Assembly: GCA_947846985.1 (NCBI GenBank)
Contig: CANTUZ010000005.1
Coordinates: 20,680,389 to 20,744,388, forward strand
Length of the DNA stretch: 64,000 bases
Direction: 5' to 3'
From: Fratercula arctica
Taxonomy: Eukaryota; Chordata; Aves; Charadriiformes; Alcidae
Shown: positions 12,430-26,432 of the stretch, in pieces
Position numbering within the stretch: the first letter of the stretch is position 1
How the letters are laid out: every line of letters starts with the position of its first letter
Position numbers and translations under genes: made by a program
The notes under the pieces: generated by a model
Database searches by the model: none
What the model was told of the DNA's origin: nothing
The model's input: only the letters and a program-made list of their open reading frames with translations

Positions 12430-13779
12430 CACAGCCAGAAATACGTGACTGACACCTGCTCTGGATGGACTGGTCTCTCTCCTCTGAGGTGGGAGGCCAG
12501 TCTGGACGAAGGAGCAGCCTTTTTGCTAGCCACGGCTAAAATGTCATTGTTTCTGGATGATTTTGGCCCTAGAGTGACCTCAGACCTCCTTTTAAAGGGT
12601 GATGTAGGTTGTTTGGCTTATTCTTAGTTAAAATCCAACAAGTCCTTTCAGCCTGTGAAGAGTGCAGGAGACGGTGATGAAGCACGCTGCCTACAGACAG
12701 CGAGACTGGAGGTGACAGCCGTTGCTTAGGAAAGCTGTAGCCATGCAAATCAGGGAGAGGAGATAAATCGGAGCAGCGTGGGGAGAAGGAGCACCTTCAA
12801 GGATAACCGTGTAGCGAGGTGGAGGGCTGATGAAGGGTTAAAGGGTTTTACTGAGAGCACAGAAGAGACTAAATGGATCGGAGAGTAAAAATCCAATTAG
12901 GAGATCTAACAGGAAGAAGCCAAGCCCTGAAACAATAAAGATAATAGTTTTAGCTGCCAAAGAAGAGATTAGAGCTCAGTGGTGAGAGCAGATTTGTGGC
13001 GGGGCCAAGAGGAAGGAAAAATTGTAGCAAAAAAAATATGAAAAAAAAAAAGTTGTTGTTCCTCAAGACAGATTCACATTAGAGCCTCACCTGCAGCAAA
13101 GTTCATCTGGGGACCCAAACTGTGCGGCTAGGTCTTGTTTTTATAATAGGCTGAATGACTTCAAAGAAGTTTGGAGTTCCACTTTGAGGCCATCACTGAC
13201 TTATCGGCATGAAATAAACCAGGAGAGAATTGCCCACAGTGAGGTTTGTTGGCTTGCTTCGCTTTTCTATGTTGTCTTGTAAATACATTTTACCTGGGAT
13301 AAAAGCAAAGGGCAGGAGCTGGTACAGCACTAAGTGTGTTCCCTTCAGCTCTCAGGCGGCACCAGGCTCTCACCGACGGGCCCTTACACGCCATGGGGTC
13401 TCTGCAGGAAAACCAAGCAGATTTAACACTGGGAGGATGGCTCTGTGGTCAGGAGACAGCCCTAAGGTGCTGCTAAGAACACCCAGACACCACCTCTACC
13501 CTTCAGAGGAGAGAGTCCTGGATTAAAAAAAAGTAAAAGTATAATAACAAGCTGGTTATGCATGGTATGTGGTGCCAATTACTTAAGCAAACGGGATCAC
13601 AGGAACTGGCACAGCCTGTGGCCAAGAAACAGCAGCATCTGGAGGGAGGGAGGGAAGGAGAGCTGCAGGGCAGGCACACTCGCCAAGCCACCGCGCTGAC
13701 CCGTGCCCCAAAAGGCACCTCTTTGCAGCCTCAAACCCAAAACATAACAGGGCAACACGGAGAAGGGGATGAAAGAGGA
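12430..13779. other. Unannotated stretch
   Basis: Purine-rich in part (12640-13040), with A-tracts at about 13028-13051. No gene, known repeat or clear regulatory cluster was seen. Confidence 0.5.
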
Positions 13780-14360
13780 TCAAAGGTCTGGAGGAGCTCC
13801 CCTGCAAGCAAGGACTTGCGCAAGCGAGGACTCCTCAGTCTGGAAAAGGCATGACTGAAGAAGTTATGGTAGGGGGCTACAAAATCATGCATGGCCCAGA
13901 GAAGGCTGATAGGGATTGCCCTTGCTACCTCTTCCCAGTGCAAAAATTGGGGCCGATTTCAAAGCACGCAGATCCTCATGTGGTGGGGGAGAGACCTGGG
14001 GAACTCTTTGCCCAAGGATGCTGTTGGCTGTGAGCATTTACATGTGCTCAAGATGAGACAGGACAAGTTGGTGGGGAAAAAAAAATCATCGGGACTAATA
14101 AATGCAGACACATGCTGTTCAGGAAGCACGTGGGGCTGTGCTCTTGACCTGTGTTAGCGGAGAATGGTGAGGGGACATATGGGCCACACTCTGTCCAGGT
14201 GGACCTCACTCCTGGAGGAGATGACAAGGGGTGGGAATCGAGGGGGTGCTAAGCAACATGCCCTCGGGACCTCCTACTGCTCCCTGAAGGCTCCTGAGGA
14301 CGCTCAGCGATTCAGACCCTTGGTCTGACCTAGTATAGGAGTTTCTCCTTGCTCATGACT
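13780..14360 (+). mobile_element. Ancient, degenerate CR1 LINE 3' end
   Basis: This is a diverged copy of the early sauropsid type of CR1. It opens with a segment like the ORF2 C-terminal block (GACTCCTCAGTCTGGAAAAGG, then GGGGGCTACAAAATCATGCATGGC at about 13870-13895). It continues through a remnant of the 'ggaactctttgccca(c)aggatgttgt' segment at about 13999-14025. It ends with CCTTGGTCTGACCTAGTATAGG at about 14318-14340, which matches the 'ttggtctgacccagtatgg' 3' signature of older CR1 subfamilies. It lacks the octamer tail of the younger copies. The frame is broken by many stops, so it is not functional. Confidence 0.75.
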
Positions 14361-17300
14361 AAGCAGCCACATGGATCCCAGTCTTGCCCCATTAGGTGTC
14401 CCAGGATCAGAGCCGTCCTACAGCTTATCGCCAGGAAAGCCTGCCAGCAAGTGTTTTCTGCCTGTAGTGCATGTCCTCAACTGGTAGCCTACATCAAAGA
14501 AGCCAAGCTGCAGCCTCAACAGACTTATCGCTGAAGGGTGATTTGTTACACTCAGCAGAAACAGAAGTCTTTCCACTGAAGAATCCCACCAAGCCTATAG
14601 AGGATCATCCATCTCTTAAAGAGTTGAAGCTCCATCTCCAAGCTCACGCAACCTTATTCAGCCTGCGGTTGTGTTTCTCCACCACCAAAAGCACACTGCT
14701 CATGTTAGACAGCATAAAGCCACTCACCCCCCTCCTCCGATCTGCTTGTCAGACAGGAATACGCTCTTGCCAGTGCCAGATCCCAGCTGGGAAGAGGAAA
14801 CCTTTGCCAGCCCCATGCCAATGCCCAGGGCAGCGGGTCCCCCTGCCAATTTCATGTGTGCTGAACCACATGTAATAGTTGCTAGCTCAGGCAACCACAG
14901 AGCTTTAATGTTTAATGAAGCGAAGTCTGCACAGGCGTGGGGGCAGGAGACGGCAGGCTGAAGCTCAAGATGCCTGCGTGCTTCTTGTTGTCCCTCCCAT
15001 ATGATGTCTTCCTTGACCATCCCTCTGACATTCCCTTCCCATGGATACATACGATGAGGGGCATGATGGCAAGCCAGACATTGTGGTCTGGCTTTGATGG
15101 CCTTGTGGGATCACCAAACCCATCAAGAGGTGCCAGGCACCAGCCAAACCCATGTTTGTGCCATTGGGGGCCACCTCATCTTGGCCAAAAGAAGGACCAT
15201 GCAACCTCACAGAGAGGTCTTTTCAAGTTCTCATGAAGCCAAAAAATGCCAATGCCTCTGCCTGGCTTACATTTCACTAGCCGGCGATCACCTCAGGGAC
15301 CCCAGCCACGGAGCATGGCGCTGCGGAAGCTGTAATAAACCCTACGCCGTCGGGACATCCTGGGAAGGCAATGGCAGATGAAAGCACTATTTAGACTGGA
15401 GCTGCTGCACTTGCAGCGCAGGATAAAAATCTCGCTTAAGCCAAATGTTAATGAGATGGCACAGGTTCTGGGAAGGCTTTGTAGTTTTTTTTCCTCCCGG
15501 ATTAAGCAGCGGCATGTGAGGACCAGGGAGCTGAAGGGCTGACAGCTGAAGGTTAACATCAGGTCAACAAGCCCTTTTTCTCTGCCTTTCAGCCCCAAGA
15601 CCCCGAGGCGGGGGGGTTACCTAGAGCAAACATTTTTAAAAAGGCAGTTCTCCTTTCTTCCCGGTCTCTTTCCCTTTCTGGCAGAGAGGCTGCCTTGGGT
15701 TCGAAAGCCAACTGGGAAGCTGCTTTGCCCCGAGCTGGCAGGACATGGGAGCCATGGCAAGCTGTGGCTCTTCTCCCATCTAAAGTCCACCGGTGTCTCT
15801 TTCCCAGGATGAGCTCACTCCTACGCACCTGCAAGTGTCTGCAAGCACCTGAGCTGCACGCAGAAAAGCAGGCTTCAGCTCCTGGCTCTGCAGCTGATTT
15901 CTCGGGCAATGCCAGGTGGGTTGTTCACAGACTGACTCAGCTGCCTTCGGGTTTCCTTCTATTGCAGAAGCGCAACTGAGGTCGGGGCCCTGTCGTCTCT
16001 TCTCCAAAGCAAAGGTCATCACCCCTCCCCTCGCCACCCTTGTGTGTGCCGGGGTGGTGACATCCCCGGTGGAGCAGTGGTTTCTGTTTGATCACCTGGG
16101 CGGTACCACAACTCAAACACAACAAGCGGGTTTTTTCCCTGTGTTCCGCTGTGCAGAGGGCTGGGGACTGCCCTGACCTGCACCCAAAACGACCCAGTCT
16201 CATCAATGGCGTTAAAGACGGTAGAGGAAAACATAGCACCTTAAAGGTCTTTTTTGCAATGCAGATTTCGATGAATACAATTACGCACCCTTTGAAGACG
16301 TGACCCAGCGGCTGCACTGGATGGGGGCTCCAGGGGTGCTTCCCCTGTGCAGAAAAGTGATTTGTGGGTGCCGTTTCCCAAAGGCATCCAGCTGGGCAGT
16401 GGAGGAACTTCAGAGAGGACCATGGCTGACCAAGCTAAACCCGGTTGAATGTGCTGTGGGGATGAGAAGAGGTTCCCCAACCCTTCCCACCATCTCTGCT
16501 ATGGGTGCATCGATCCTGAGCAGCCAGAGAGTACCGAGCAGCCCAGAGAGGAGCGAGAGGGGACGGGAAGAAAACCAGATCATAAACCACCCAGATACTT
16601 CTGCCGTCACCTTCTGGCCACTGTGTCAAGCCTTGTTAGCATTCAGAAGTTGCATGAATTTAAAGCTGTTGGAGCAATTAAAGTGGAACAACTTTCCCGG
16701 TCATTTATTTGCTCAAATATATATATATATATATATCTCCCTGTAAAATTAAAGCAGCATCCTTTACATCGACATAACTTATTCTTGCCTGGGATGGAGA
16801 TACTGGTACAAGATGCTTAAAAGATGTGTTGATATATCAAGTGTTGCACTCCTTAAAAGACGAAACTATTTCACTTTCAGAACACCTGCCACGCGTCTGA
16901 CTGGAATTTATACCGATAAAAATGTTGTGTGTGCTCTTGGAAAATGAATCCAAAATAATTAAGAGTGCAAATTTAGATTACCGGAACAGCATTAAGTCTT
17001 TTTGTATACACTCTCATTTGAAATAAACAGTCTTAATTCAGGTCAATTTATAATTCATTTAAAAAGTCCTTAATTAAACTGAGGGGACTGTTAGTCCATT
17101 ATGTTCCAAATATGGCTGTCAATACAGCTCTCGCCTGATGTGATATTGCCTGTCAAAATTACACCAGAACAGAAACACCTGGGAGTTTCCCTGGGCAGCC
17201 AAGAAACCCTCAGGGTCTGTGAGGGGGACCTGGGGACAGTGATAACACATCCAAGCCTTTTCTTGAGGCTCAACTGCTTGAGTGGAGAAATGGCCCTTTT

Positions 17301-18990
17301 GGGCTCTTGACCCTCCAGTCTCAAGGTCTTCCCACCTCCCTGGTGGCTTTGGAAGGGAATTGCTCACTTCCTAAGGGTGTGTGGGGCGGGAGCCCACCCT
17401 GCATCCCATGCTGATCCCCACAGGGATCAGTTGTCAAAGCTTGATCAGAAATGCGTAGGTGCATATTAAGGGTTTGCACGTGCCCAGTGCTGTAGTTTAC
17501 CCTGCACACAGCAGATATGGACACCAAAATTGTACCGTGTTGAACACCGGCTAGTTGCCCGTCATCACTCATAATAAGACAATAAAGCTTATTCCCTGAA
17601 GCCAGCATGAATTTGGGGTATTTGGGCACCCTAGCCCAGCCAGAAACAGGAATGGGTCAGTCAGCATCCACGTCCCACAGTGCCGGGGAGGAGGAAGCGT
17701 GGCTCTGCTCCAGCCCATCGCCCCACAGCAGAGGTGGACACAAGAGCAGTGAGGACCAGCCCCAGCTCCTTGCACGAGGCTTTGGGCAGGGGACAGCCAG
17801 GAGAAGGACTGAGCCCAGCCCGGGACACATACAGGGCTGCAGGGAACTTGTGAAGCACCCATCTGCCCATAAACCTGCATTAATAGCCTGCTATTTTCCT
17901 TCTGGTGCCAGACAGGAGTCACAGCTGAGAGTCAGGGTCTTTCTTCCAGTCGTCCTCTGAAGGTATTTTGATGAGAGCTCATTCAGGCTTCTCAGCCTAA
18001 ACTGCTTTTCACTGGGCTTCCTTCTAAAACTGTTTTGCAAAGCGGGTCTGCTCCATGTGGGAAACTCTGAGGAGGCTAAAAACTAGGGCTGAGCACCTGG
18101 AACTGTACCGAGATGAAATGTGCTGGATTTTCCCCAACAGAGCCAGCCTCTGGGGGCAGAGGGGGGAGATGAGGGTGGTGATGGTTGGCATCTTGCAAGA
18201 GGTGCCACAGAGAGACGGGGGTGAAATCCAGAGAGATAGCCAAACGGAGGGTAGCCTTTGTCTGAACTCTTCCCATGGGATATGCTTATTTTTGAGATCC
18301 CACAGCAGTTTTGTCTGGCAGGGAGGTGCTGGTGTTGCAGTGAAGTGCACGGCAGACTGCAGGGAGATGCGATCCACAGCAGATCTCCTTCTTATCATGC
18401 ACCATCAGCAAGGCCGGTCAGACTGGGCATGAAACACTGGGCTCCTCTCCAATACAACCAAGACCATACAGCGAAACATCAGATGGAGAGCAGCCCCCAT
18501 TTCCCATGCCTTCCACCTGGTTCTTGCTTTTGCTCCGGCGAGCGGAGCAAGCGTAAACTATCCCCTGCCACCACCAACTGGGATTTGTTGAGGGTGAGCT
18601 GTGTCAGACTCATCCAACCACCTCCTTGTGGTGGAGCCATGGGCTTTGTGGAGAGGGGAAAAAGCAGGAGACAACAGATTTTGATGTTAGTAAGACTTTA
18701 GGCATTGTTATGGATAAAACATTCTCATAGGTAAGTCTGGGGAATGATTGTAGAGATGAAAAACACTACACAAGGAGCGCACAGAGGATATTTACTGGTT
18801 GCTCAGGTGAAAACAGAGAGGGCCCAAAACTGTTAACCCATTCAGTTATTCAGTCTGGAGATAATAGCAAACAGGAGGAATTGTCTGGATTGAAAGAGAT
18901 TATGATTCAAAATGGTCTTGAGAAATCAGAGAAAGAATCTGGAACACCCCTCCCCAAACATAACTCAACAGAAGTGAGGGTGAGGTGAGA
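14361..18990. other. Unannotated stretch
   Basis: No gene is supported. An alternating AT run of about 20 bases lies at 16717-16736. Open frames reach 148 codons (16300-16746) but overlap one another on both strands and match nothing I recognise. Confidence 0.5.
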
Positions 18991-19003
18991 TAGAATTGAT
19001 CAG

Positions 19004-19078
19004 TTGGACAAATGGAGGATGGAGAGAGATGTTCTTACTGGAATAATTATTTGGACAAACGCAGGATGGAGAAGAGAA
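19004..19078 (+). repeat. Short direct repeat, 27 bp twice
   Basis: A 27-base segment starting TTGGACAAA at 19004-19030 recurs at 19051-19077 with a few changes, giving a period of 47 bases. It looks like a small local duplication in otherwise unique DNA. Confidence 0.7.
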
Positions 19079-19239
19079 TTTCTATAGAAAAGGTGCTTTT
19101 GATCATAAACCATGACATGGGTTAATCATGCTGTGTTGGATGGTGCAAAACAGTTCCCTTGCGTGGTTATCTCTGCTCTGTGCTGGTAGCACTTTTCAAG
19201 AGAGGTAAGAAACCTCAAAGAGAGCTGCACAATCAGGTG

Positions 19240-19345
19240 GCGAGAGAAGTGGTCAGAGAGGGATCGGTAAAGGAATTGGGATCATTTTGTCTAGGAAAGG
19301 AAAGGCTGAGGAGATGTTTCAAATACAGAAAGGGCTGTGGTGGAG
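19240..19345 (+). mobile_element. Short CR1 LINE remnant
   Basis: Translated on the plus strand, this segment reads KELGSFCLGKERLRRCFKY followed by RKGCGGG. It aligns with the ORF2 stretch [18 protein letters not shown]...YKYLKGGC of the CR1 copy at the left end of the window. No tail or 3' untranslated part follows, so this is an internal scrap of an old insertion. Limits are approximate. Confidence 0.55.
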
Positions 19346-22300
19346 GCTCAGGTTTGTGCAGGCAGAATGCTCTGCAGTGGGGGCAAGGGTGCTCTGGGCT
19401 AGACGGGGGGGGGGAAACACCTCTGTCCCAGCTGTCAGGATAGCAAAAACCAGTGCCAGCACTGCACTGGTGGGGTCTGGCAAGCAAAAAGTGCCAGGAG
19501 AGCCAGGGCAGGGCTGGGCAGCACAGTGCCACCTCTCCGTGCCCCTTCCACTCACCCCCTTCCTCCAGCCCACTGAGAACTCATGTATCCTTTGACTCAG
19601 GCAATGAACCAACGCTGGGGAACAGCTGCCTGGTATCGTGACGTGGCAGGTGACAGCAAGCACCGGCGAGACTGTAGGAAGCTTATCATGGACTCGTCTT
19701 CTTGTCCAGAGCTCATCGATGCCAGCCGGTTTGCAGGCGTTGACCACGGTGGTTTGCAGCATGCACCCTGCAAAAATGAGTGAACAAGGAACAGTGACGG
19801 TAGCTGGGCCCGAGTATTTCCATTTCTATCAGTATCCCTTAGCCTTGTGCAGCATTGGTAGCTGCTAAAGTGATGGAGGCTTTTCCTAGAGCTACCAGCA
19901 CGGAGATGAGACTACAGGATTATTCCATTCCCCCATGCCAAAGGCACAGACGATCACAATTTCGCTTCTGACTCCTACTCATCCCGCCTCGCAGAGATCA
20001 GATTAATCGTGGCACATGATCAAAGAGATTGAAGCGAAGAAACCAATAACCAAATGGCTACAGTTACCCTGCTGCAAAAACTTGGATGGAGATAAGGACT
20101 GTAATTTTGCTGCAAATTAGCCTGGGCTCGGAGAGGTGAGGGACGCGATGCTAACCCCATGGGTTTTTACCCTAACAAATACTCCAGCTGCCCTGTTTCG
20201 ATGAGGACTCTGCTGTTACATCGCTAGCTTCAAGAAAAAAATTTCGCCACCTTTTGGGAGAGTAAAAGCAAAGTGTGAGACCCGTGAAAATGAGCAGAGC
20301 TGCAAAGAGACGTTACTGTATGGCAAATGCGCGTGGCAGCTCGGAGCACTTGTGCGCTGAAGCTCCTGGGCACGAAGGTCAGCATGTCCCCGGGTCACCG
20401 CTTACAGGCCAGCTGCAGCCCCTGTGGCACCTTCCCCTCCACCTGAGCACCAGCAACGCCCCGTAAATGGGCCCTTGAACCCACCATCCCTCTCATGGGA
20501 CGGAATGGTTGCTTTAATGAAGGGTTAGCACCCTCCAAGAGAAACCTGGCAGTGAGGGGCACGTGTATCCCACCTCCTCCTCCTCCTCCTCGCCCACTCC
20601 TGGCACACCACCCACAGACCCCTCCGGCCGCCTCAGCAGCTCCTCAGGGAGCTCCACCAAAGCGGAGCCAGATGGAGCTGCCAGCTCGCCCGTACAAGAC
20701 GGCACAGGCTTTTCAAGCCGCCTCTTCCCAGGGCTGCCTACTCCCGCGTGGGAGGTGTAATCGAGGCACGTGTTGCTTCCCCCCATGAGCGGTCCTCCAG
20801 CATGTCCCAGTGCCACCAGCGCTGGCACTGAAGCCTGTGCTTGGTGGTCTTGCAGAGCATCAAACCAGCTCTGATAAGCACTGCGCCACCTCTTCCAAAT
20901 GCCCTCTGGGTGCAGAGTAATTCAAGGCAGAGCATCTCAGCTGCCGACCCAAAAGCAGAGGGATGTGATTTTTGTGATCACCCTGCCGTGTGAAAACCCT
21001 CAGTGCACACAAAAGTCCCGGCCACAGACCCTGACCTTGCCCACTGCTGTGTTGAAGTGGTGCCAGCAGCAGCACTAGCTGCCTGCAAAGTCAAATTCCT
21101 GGGAAGACCCTCCTCCTTGCACACTCCCGCTTTTTATTGACACTTACAACCTGGTGAGGACCACAAGAAAGAGCATCCGCTTCCATCCCTTAGAAAGAAC
21201 CGCCCCAGGCATCCCATGGGATCTGCTGCCTGCAAGGACAGGCTGGCTGGTGGCAGGGGAACATGTCACCTGCTGTGTGGTACACATCTCCATGTGGAGA
21301 AGAGGTGTTTGGGCAGGGTGAGAAGAGCCAAGACCACCGTGGGCTGGTGTCTCTGGCAAATCCCATCCTTCAGGAAAATCCTGTCTTTAATCCCCAGCAT
21401 TTTGCTATCCCAGTAAAGCCAGGCACACACGAGGGAGGAAGAACCGGCAGCCTGCCTGCACCCCAGCTTGTCAAAAATGAATGCAGGTGCCGGCCATGCC
21501 GCAGACACTTGCCTCGGGTTGCTGTGGGGCTTCATTGCTGTCCCGAGGCCCCCTGCAAACAGCAGTGATGGGAATGCTGCCTTTGGAAGATGGGAAGCGG
21601 CTGGTACGGGACCACCTGGGAGCAGGCAGGCAGGCATTAGGTTTGCACTGCTTGGGAAGCGGAGCGCAGCCTTTCGTGGGCTGGATGAGACGATGTAAAG
21701 AAGAGACTCGCACATCTCGCCACCATCGCCACGGATCGGGCTGTCTGGACAAATTCCTGGGAAGCCTCACCTGTGCTGGAGCCGCGCTTCTGGCCTCAGC
21801 AGCCTCGCTGACTGGGGAGACACTGGGATGCTCGAGACATAGGTCTTCCCTCGGCGGGGAGCAGGCAGAAACACCTCATCCCGATGAATTTTCATGCGGG
21901 GCTTTCAACAACTGGATAAACTCTAGGCAAAAACCTCTTGTGAAGGGAGAAAAATACCCATTCATGCCCAAAGCAGGAGTGCTGGGTGCTACCCTGGACC
22001 CCAGGGACGCTGCGTGGGGGGCTGTCGCCTCTTTGGGAGCCTGCCAGGGTGGGATGCGGTGTGGTGCAGCGCTGAGGGTGGCACAGCGTGCCTGGGGGGA
22101 CTATGGGCCTGTGTCAACACAGCTGGAGCAGCACGCAACACAGGACAGTGAAGAGGACCTCCAGGCCATGGGCAGCCTCCTTGCTCTTCCTTTATCTCTT
22201 TAGTAAAGGCCTCTCTGGGATCAGCCCAGGCCAACACAAGATGCAACCTTTACTTACACGAGTCCGGTTTTGCAACTACCATTGCTCACCACTGAAGAGC

Positions 22301-25300
22301 CGCATTTGGCCCTCTCGGCTCTGCTCTTCTCTCCATCTCTGCATCACTTTTAGCTCAGCTGGTTGCAGGCTGCAGTGCTGCGCTGCTACCGAAGTAGCTG
22401 AACCCAAGAAGCATTTTTTTAATGTGATCGCTTTTGCGCTGCCACTGTTGCACGGGAGGAGGGACAGCGCTGCATTCATCTGAGGGATGTGGACTTGGTC
22501 CACCAGCTGTGATGGTGGCATCTGCCACACCAGGTCTAAGGCCACCACCTCTTCCAGCGAGAGGGTTTTAGGAGGTACCGTCCGTTGTGAGCAAGGGTGG
22601 CGGTTGCCACCTGCAGCAGACCCCACCAGGGACTCTGGACACATGATAATAAAACAAATATACAAGAAAATCCCTTTCGCCCCCTCTCTGCTGGCCTTCG
22701 CCCAGGATGTGGGGTGCGTCCCTTCGCTGGCTCAGCCTTCTCCATGGTAACAGATGGATGTTGCATTTCCATCCCCCTTGGTGATGCCGGGGCGGGTGGG
22801 CAGGAGACAGATGGCGATGGAGGGGAAAAGGGTCCAGATCCTCCCGAGTGGCAGAAAATTGCAGGAATCCCTGATTGCTGGAGCCAAGACGCTGACCCGG
22901 AGCCGTGGGAGGGAGGGAAGGCGGAGGCGCGTGGCTCTGCTGAGCCTGGAATAGCAGAGCAGCTGTTAAGTTATCGCTTGTAATTATTACAGCATATGGG
23001 AGGGAAAGAATAGCTCTCAAGGGGAGAAAAACAAATAAGGAAAAGGCGGGCTGCTGCAGGGCTGAGCCGCGGGGAAGAGCGGCACTCGGCACCGCGGCGG
23101 GTCCCTGCTGGGTGGCAAGGGCATCGGGGGACATGGCTGGGATGGCTCTTCCCCTCCACAGCCCTGGCAGGAATTTGGGTCGAAGTATTTGCGCCACCAG
23201 CACCAGGTGCTCACCCACCTCACACTGTGCCTGCTGCCCACTCAGGGGCACGGGTATGCCAGGGAGAGGATGACACAGGTGGGGGTGTTACAGAGGGATG
23301 GAACCTGGTGTGCTCCCCCCTGGTCTCTTCTCCCATGCGCAGTTCTCCTGCTCGCTCTGCGATTTGGCAGGAGCCGTCAGCTTCTGCACATGAGCGAGGC
23401 AGCGGGGCTGTGGGCAGCAGGTGGTAACGCTGGAGCACCAAGTGCCTGCACACCACAGTTGGGAGGGAGAGCACCCAAATTTCTCATCTAGGGAGATGGG
23501 ACTGGCAGCACAAAGCATCACTGCTCTTGCTGGCCCCTGCAAGACAAGGCAGGAACCTGCAGAGCTGGAGCAAACACCTGCCCTCAGCTTCAGGATGTGG
23601 CAGTGAGCCCCAGCAAACCAAAGCAGAGCTGAGGGGGAAAGCCTCATGGATGGGCTCTGCATGGGACAGCTGGCTCCGGGGAAGCCACGGAGAAGGGGAG
23701 AGGTGACGCGTGGCAGCAGAGGGGAGAGCGGGGAAATTCAGTGGTGATTAACAGTCTGTGAACAAGGAGCAATGACGACCTTTCTTAATTTCCATGCTGC
23801 TTGGAAAACAAATATTGTATACACTCGTGGCCGTTATTATTCTGGGCTTTCATTATTTAAAAAACTTATATACATAACAAGTTGTCTTTGGAAACATGGA
23901 GCCATTGGCAGTCGCACCAGCTGCATCCCACCTTTGGGCTACAGCATGGGGACAAGAAGCAGTGAAGGGATGTTCCCCCCCCCCCAAAAAAAAGCATAGG
24001 AGAACTAATGGAGAAAAATATAACCATATCTGCTGTGTATTAAATGCAAAGATTTAAATTCACTGATTAAATTCACAGACATTGAGCCACAGATTGCTGG
24101 AGGCCGGGAGAGCATTTTGGGCCCATTTTGATGTTTGCTTGTCCTGTGCAACAGGCACGTGGCAGCAGAGATGGGGCAAGACAAGCAGGAAATGTTACCT
24201 GTCCTGTTCCTATGCTCTGATGGCTTTTCCCTGGGCATCTGCTACTGGCTACAATTGGAGATGACTCAGGACCAGGGGTGAGGAGTCAGGGGATTAGGAT
24301 TTACTCTGCAGAGATATTCTTATGCTTCCTCATATTCGCATCTCTCCTGCTTTTGAGATGTATTTATTTTGTCTGCTGCTGCCTTCTCCCTGACAGCATC
24401 ATGAATATCCTCAGAGCAGGTGAATCGTCACCTGCCTGCTCACCTACATCAACACCACCGTGTCCCTGGGTCTCTCATCCCAAGCCAATCTGATCCCATC
24501 ACAAAAAAAACCAATGGAGGCTCCAGTGAAAAGGGCCAGCATCTACCTGAGCAGGAGATGGGCAATGCTGGACCCATCGAGTCGACGTGCCAGGACCAAC
24601 GCACACCATTCCTGGACTGAAGCTAAGAGCTTTGAGCAATGCCTTTTGGAGGTGGGCAGGATGCAGATGTGTCCTGGGACCAGCTGTGCACCTGCTGGTC
24701 CCATGGGAGCCTGGGAGATGCTCTTCAGCTCTGGTACCCCATTTGGACATGCAGCACAGGCAGCTGCTGAACCGTGATGGTGCTGCAAAGAAAGCCGTGG
24801 CAGAAGCACTGGAAATAGGAAAGACGGTTCAAGCTCTGTGATCCAGAACAGGAATAAATCGCATGTGTCAGGCAACAGCCCCAGCGCTCATTAAATAAAC
24901 CAGTCAAACCCTGCCAGCATTCCAGGATCTTTGCCACAACGGCCGCAGTGCTTGGAGAGTGAAGGACCCGCTCTGCAGCTAGCACATATAAGCTGGCCTG
25001 GGTGGCAACACCAATTTGCACCAGCTGGGAATCTGGCCTGATGCTTTGTAAACCACTGTCCCTGCCAGAAGGGTTGACTCCTGCCCCATGTGCCCTGGAG
25101 TGCTGCTCAAGGGCTTGCCTGGGTAACACACCTCCACAGGCAGGAGAAAAGGACTTCTGCTGCCTTCCTGCGAGGCTGAAACGCTGCTTGAATGCTCATG
25201 GTGTGGGGGTGACCCAACAACACAACTGAACCTGGAGATGCTCCCCAATGCACTGACACCTCAAAAGAGAGAGAAGCAGCGAGGCTGAGATTTGCAGAGC

Positions 25301-26267
25301 TGCTCGGTCCTCGTCTCCTCCGCCTGTGGTGGCCCAGGGGCAGGGAAGACCTGCAGCAGGGCAGATGGGGGCTGTGCCCTGGGGTAGGACACAGCTTGGG
25401 GCGTCTCAAATGAAAGGATTCTCACAGCCTTTCTGCCAGAGCCTCCTTGGGAGACTGTGCTGGTTCCAGCATCCAGTGGGAGACAGAAATCCTGCCAAGA
25501 GCTGCAAATGGAGGAGTGTGTTTGCAGCTCTTTGCTATTTCCATGTTGGCCCTGGATTGGCAGTGGCTGAGTCGGAGCGATCAGGGTCTTGTTGGCTAAG
25601 CCCTCCTGCAGCCTGAACCACCCCTGCAGCCCTGGTTTGACCTCCCGTGCCCTCTGCTCTTGGCTCAGGGCAGGGTGGCAGCGATGCCAGAGCCGTTCCC
25701 ATCAGGTGTCAGTACCTGGCAGGGAGCAGACACATACACACGCACAGTCACACACGCACAAGTGCACACACACAAAGACCCCCCCTCTTGCACTTCTGGC
25801 CACCTTCCCAAATGCCAGCACAACACTGCAGCCCCTTTCCATCCCTGCCCATCTGTGTTGGCAGCACAGCCACCTCCTGCTTGGGTCTGGCAGCATTCCC
25901 ACACAGGCGTCCCATGTGCCCTGTGCTCCAGAACCTGGACACATGGATGCATCACCCTAGGAGGGGGTACTGCACAGCACAGCCTGACACAGCATGTAGT
26001 GCTCCTGGAGCATCATCTGCCAGTGCCTGAGAGCTGAGATGGGCAGGCTGGCTGCTGAGCCGGGGATTCAACAGACACCTGCTCCTGCTGCAACCATAGG
26101 AGCACCCCCTTCCCCTCCCCAAAGCACATCAATGCAGCTGGGCATGGCACGAGGCAGGATTCTGCCTCACTAGTTCTGCCGTGCAACAAGACCCTTGGTC
26201 CACTGAAGGGGAAGCACTGGGACTTATCCACTGCCAGAAACGTTATCCTGCAAACACACCTTCAACC
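19346..26267. other. Unannotated GC-rich stretch
   Basis: No gene is supported. Simple sequence includes a CTC/CCT-rich run at about 20570-20592 and a C-run followed by an A-run at 23975-23993. A minor CpG cluster lies at 23045-23130. Long frames (21481-22203 plus, 240 codons; 22568-23251 minus, 227 codons) carry no motif I recognise and overlap frames on the other strand. Confidence 0.5.
25733..25776. repeat. CA-rich imperfect microsatellite
   Basis: About 44 bases of interrupted CA dinucleotides with scattered CG and TG changes, typical of a decaying (CA)n tract. Confidence 0.8.
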
Positions 26268-26432
26268 CATGTGGGTTGCCCAGGGAGGTTGTGGAATTTC
26301 CACCCTTGGAGGTATTCAAAAGCCATCTGGACATGGTCCTGGGCAACTGGCCCTGCTTGAGCAGGGGGGTTGGATCAGACGACCTCCAGAGGTCCCTTCC
26401 AACCTCAACCAGCCTGTGGTTCTGTGAAGAGG
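26268..26432 (+). mobile_element. CR1 LINE 3' end
   Basis: The copy starts in the last part of ORF2 (GGTTGCCCAGGGAGGTTGTGG, equivalent to the RLPREVVE codons of the copy at 1-803) and continues through a LEVFKSHLDMVLGNWP-like segment. It then shows the conserved GGGGGGTTGGATCAGACGAC and GGTCCCTTCCAACCTCAACC blocks. Only a degraded octamer tail (GGTTCTGTGAAG) remains. It is a strongly 5'-truncated insertion. Confidence 0.9.

Noticed and set aside
21481..22203. 240-codon plus-strand open frame
   Set aside because: No recognisable family, no splice context and overlapping frames on both strands.
22568..23251. 227-codon minus-strand open frame
   Set aside because: Low-complexity, proline- and alanine-rich composition from GC-rich DNA; no motif is recognised.
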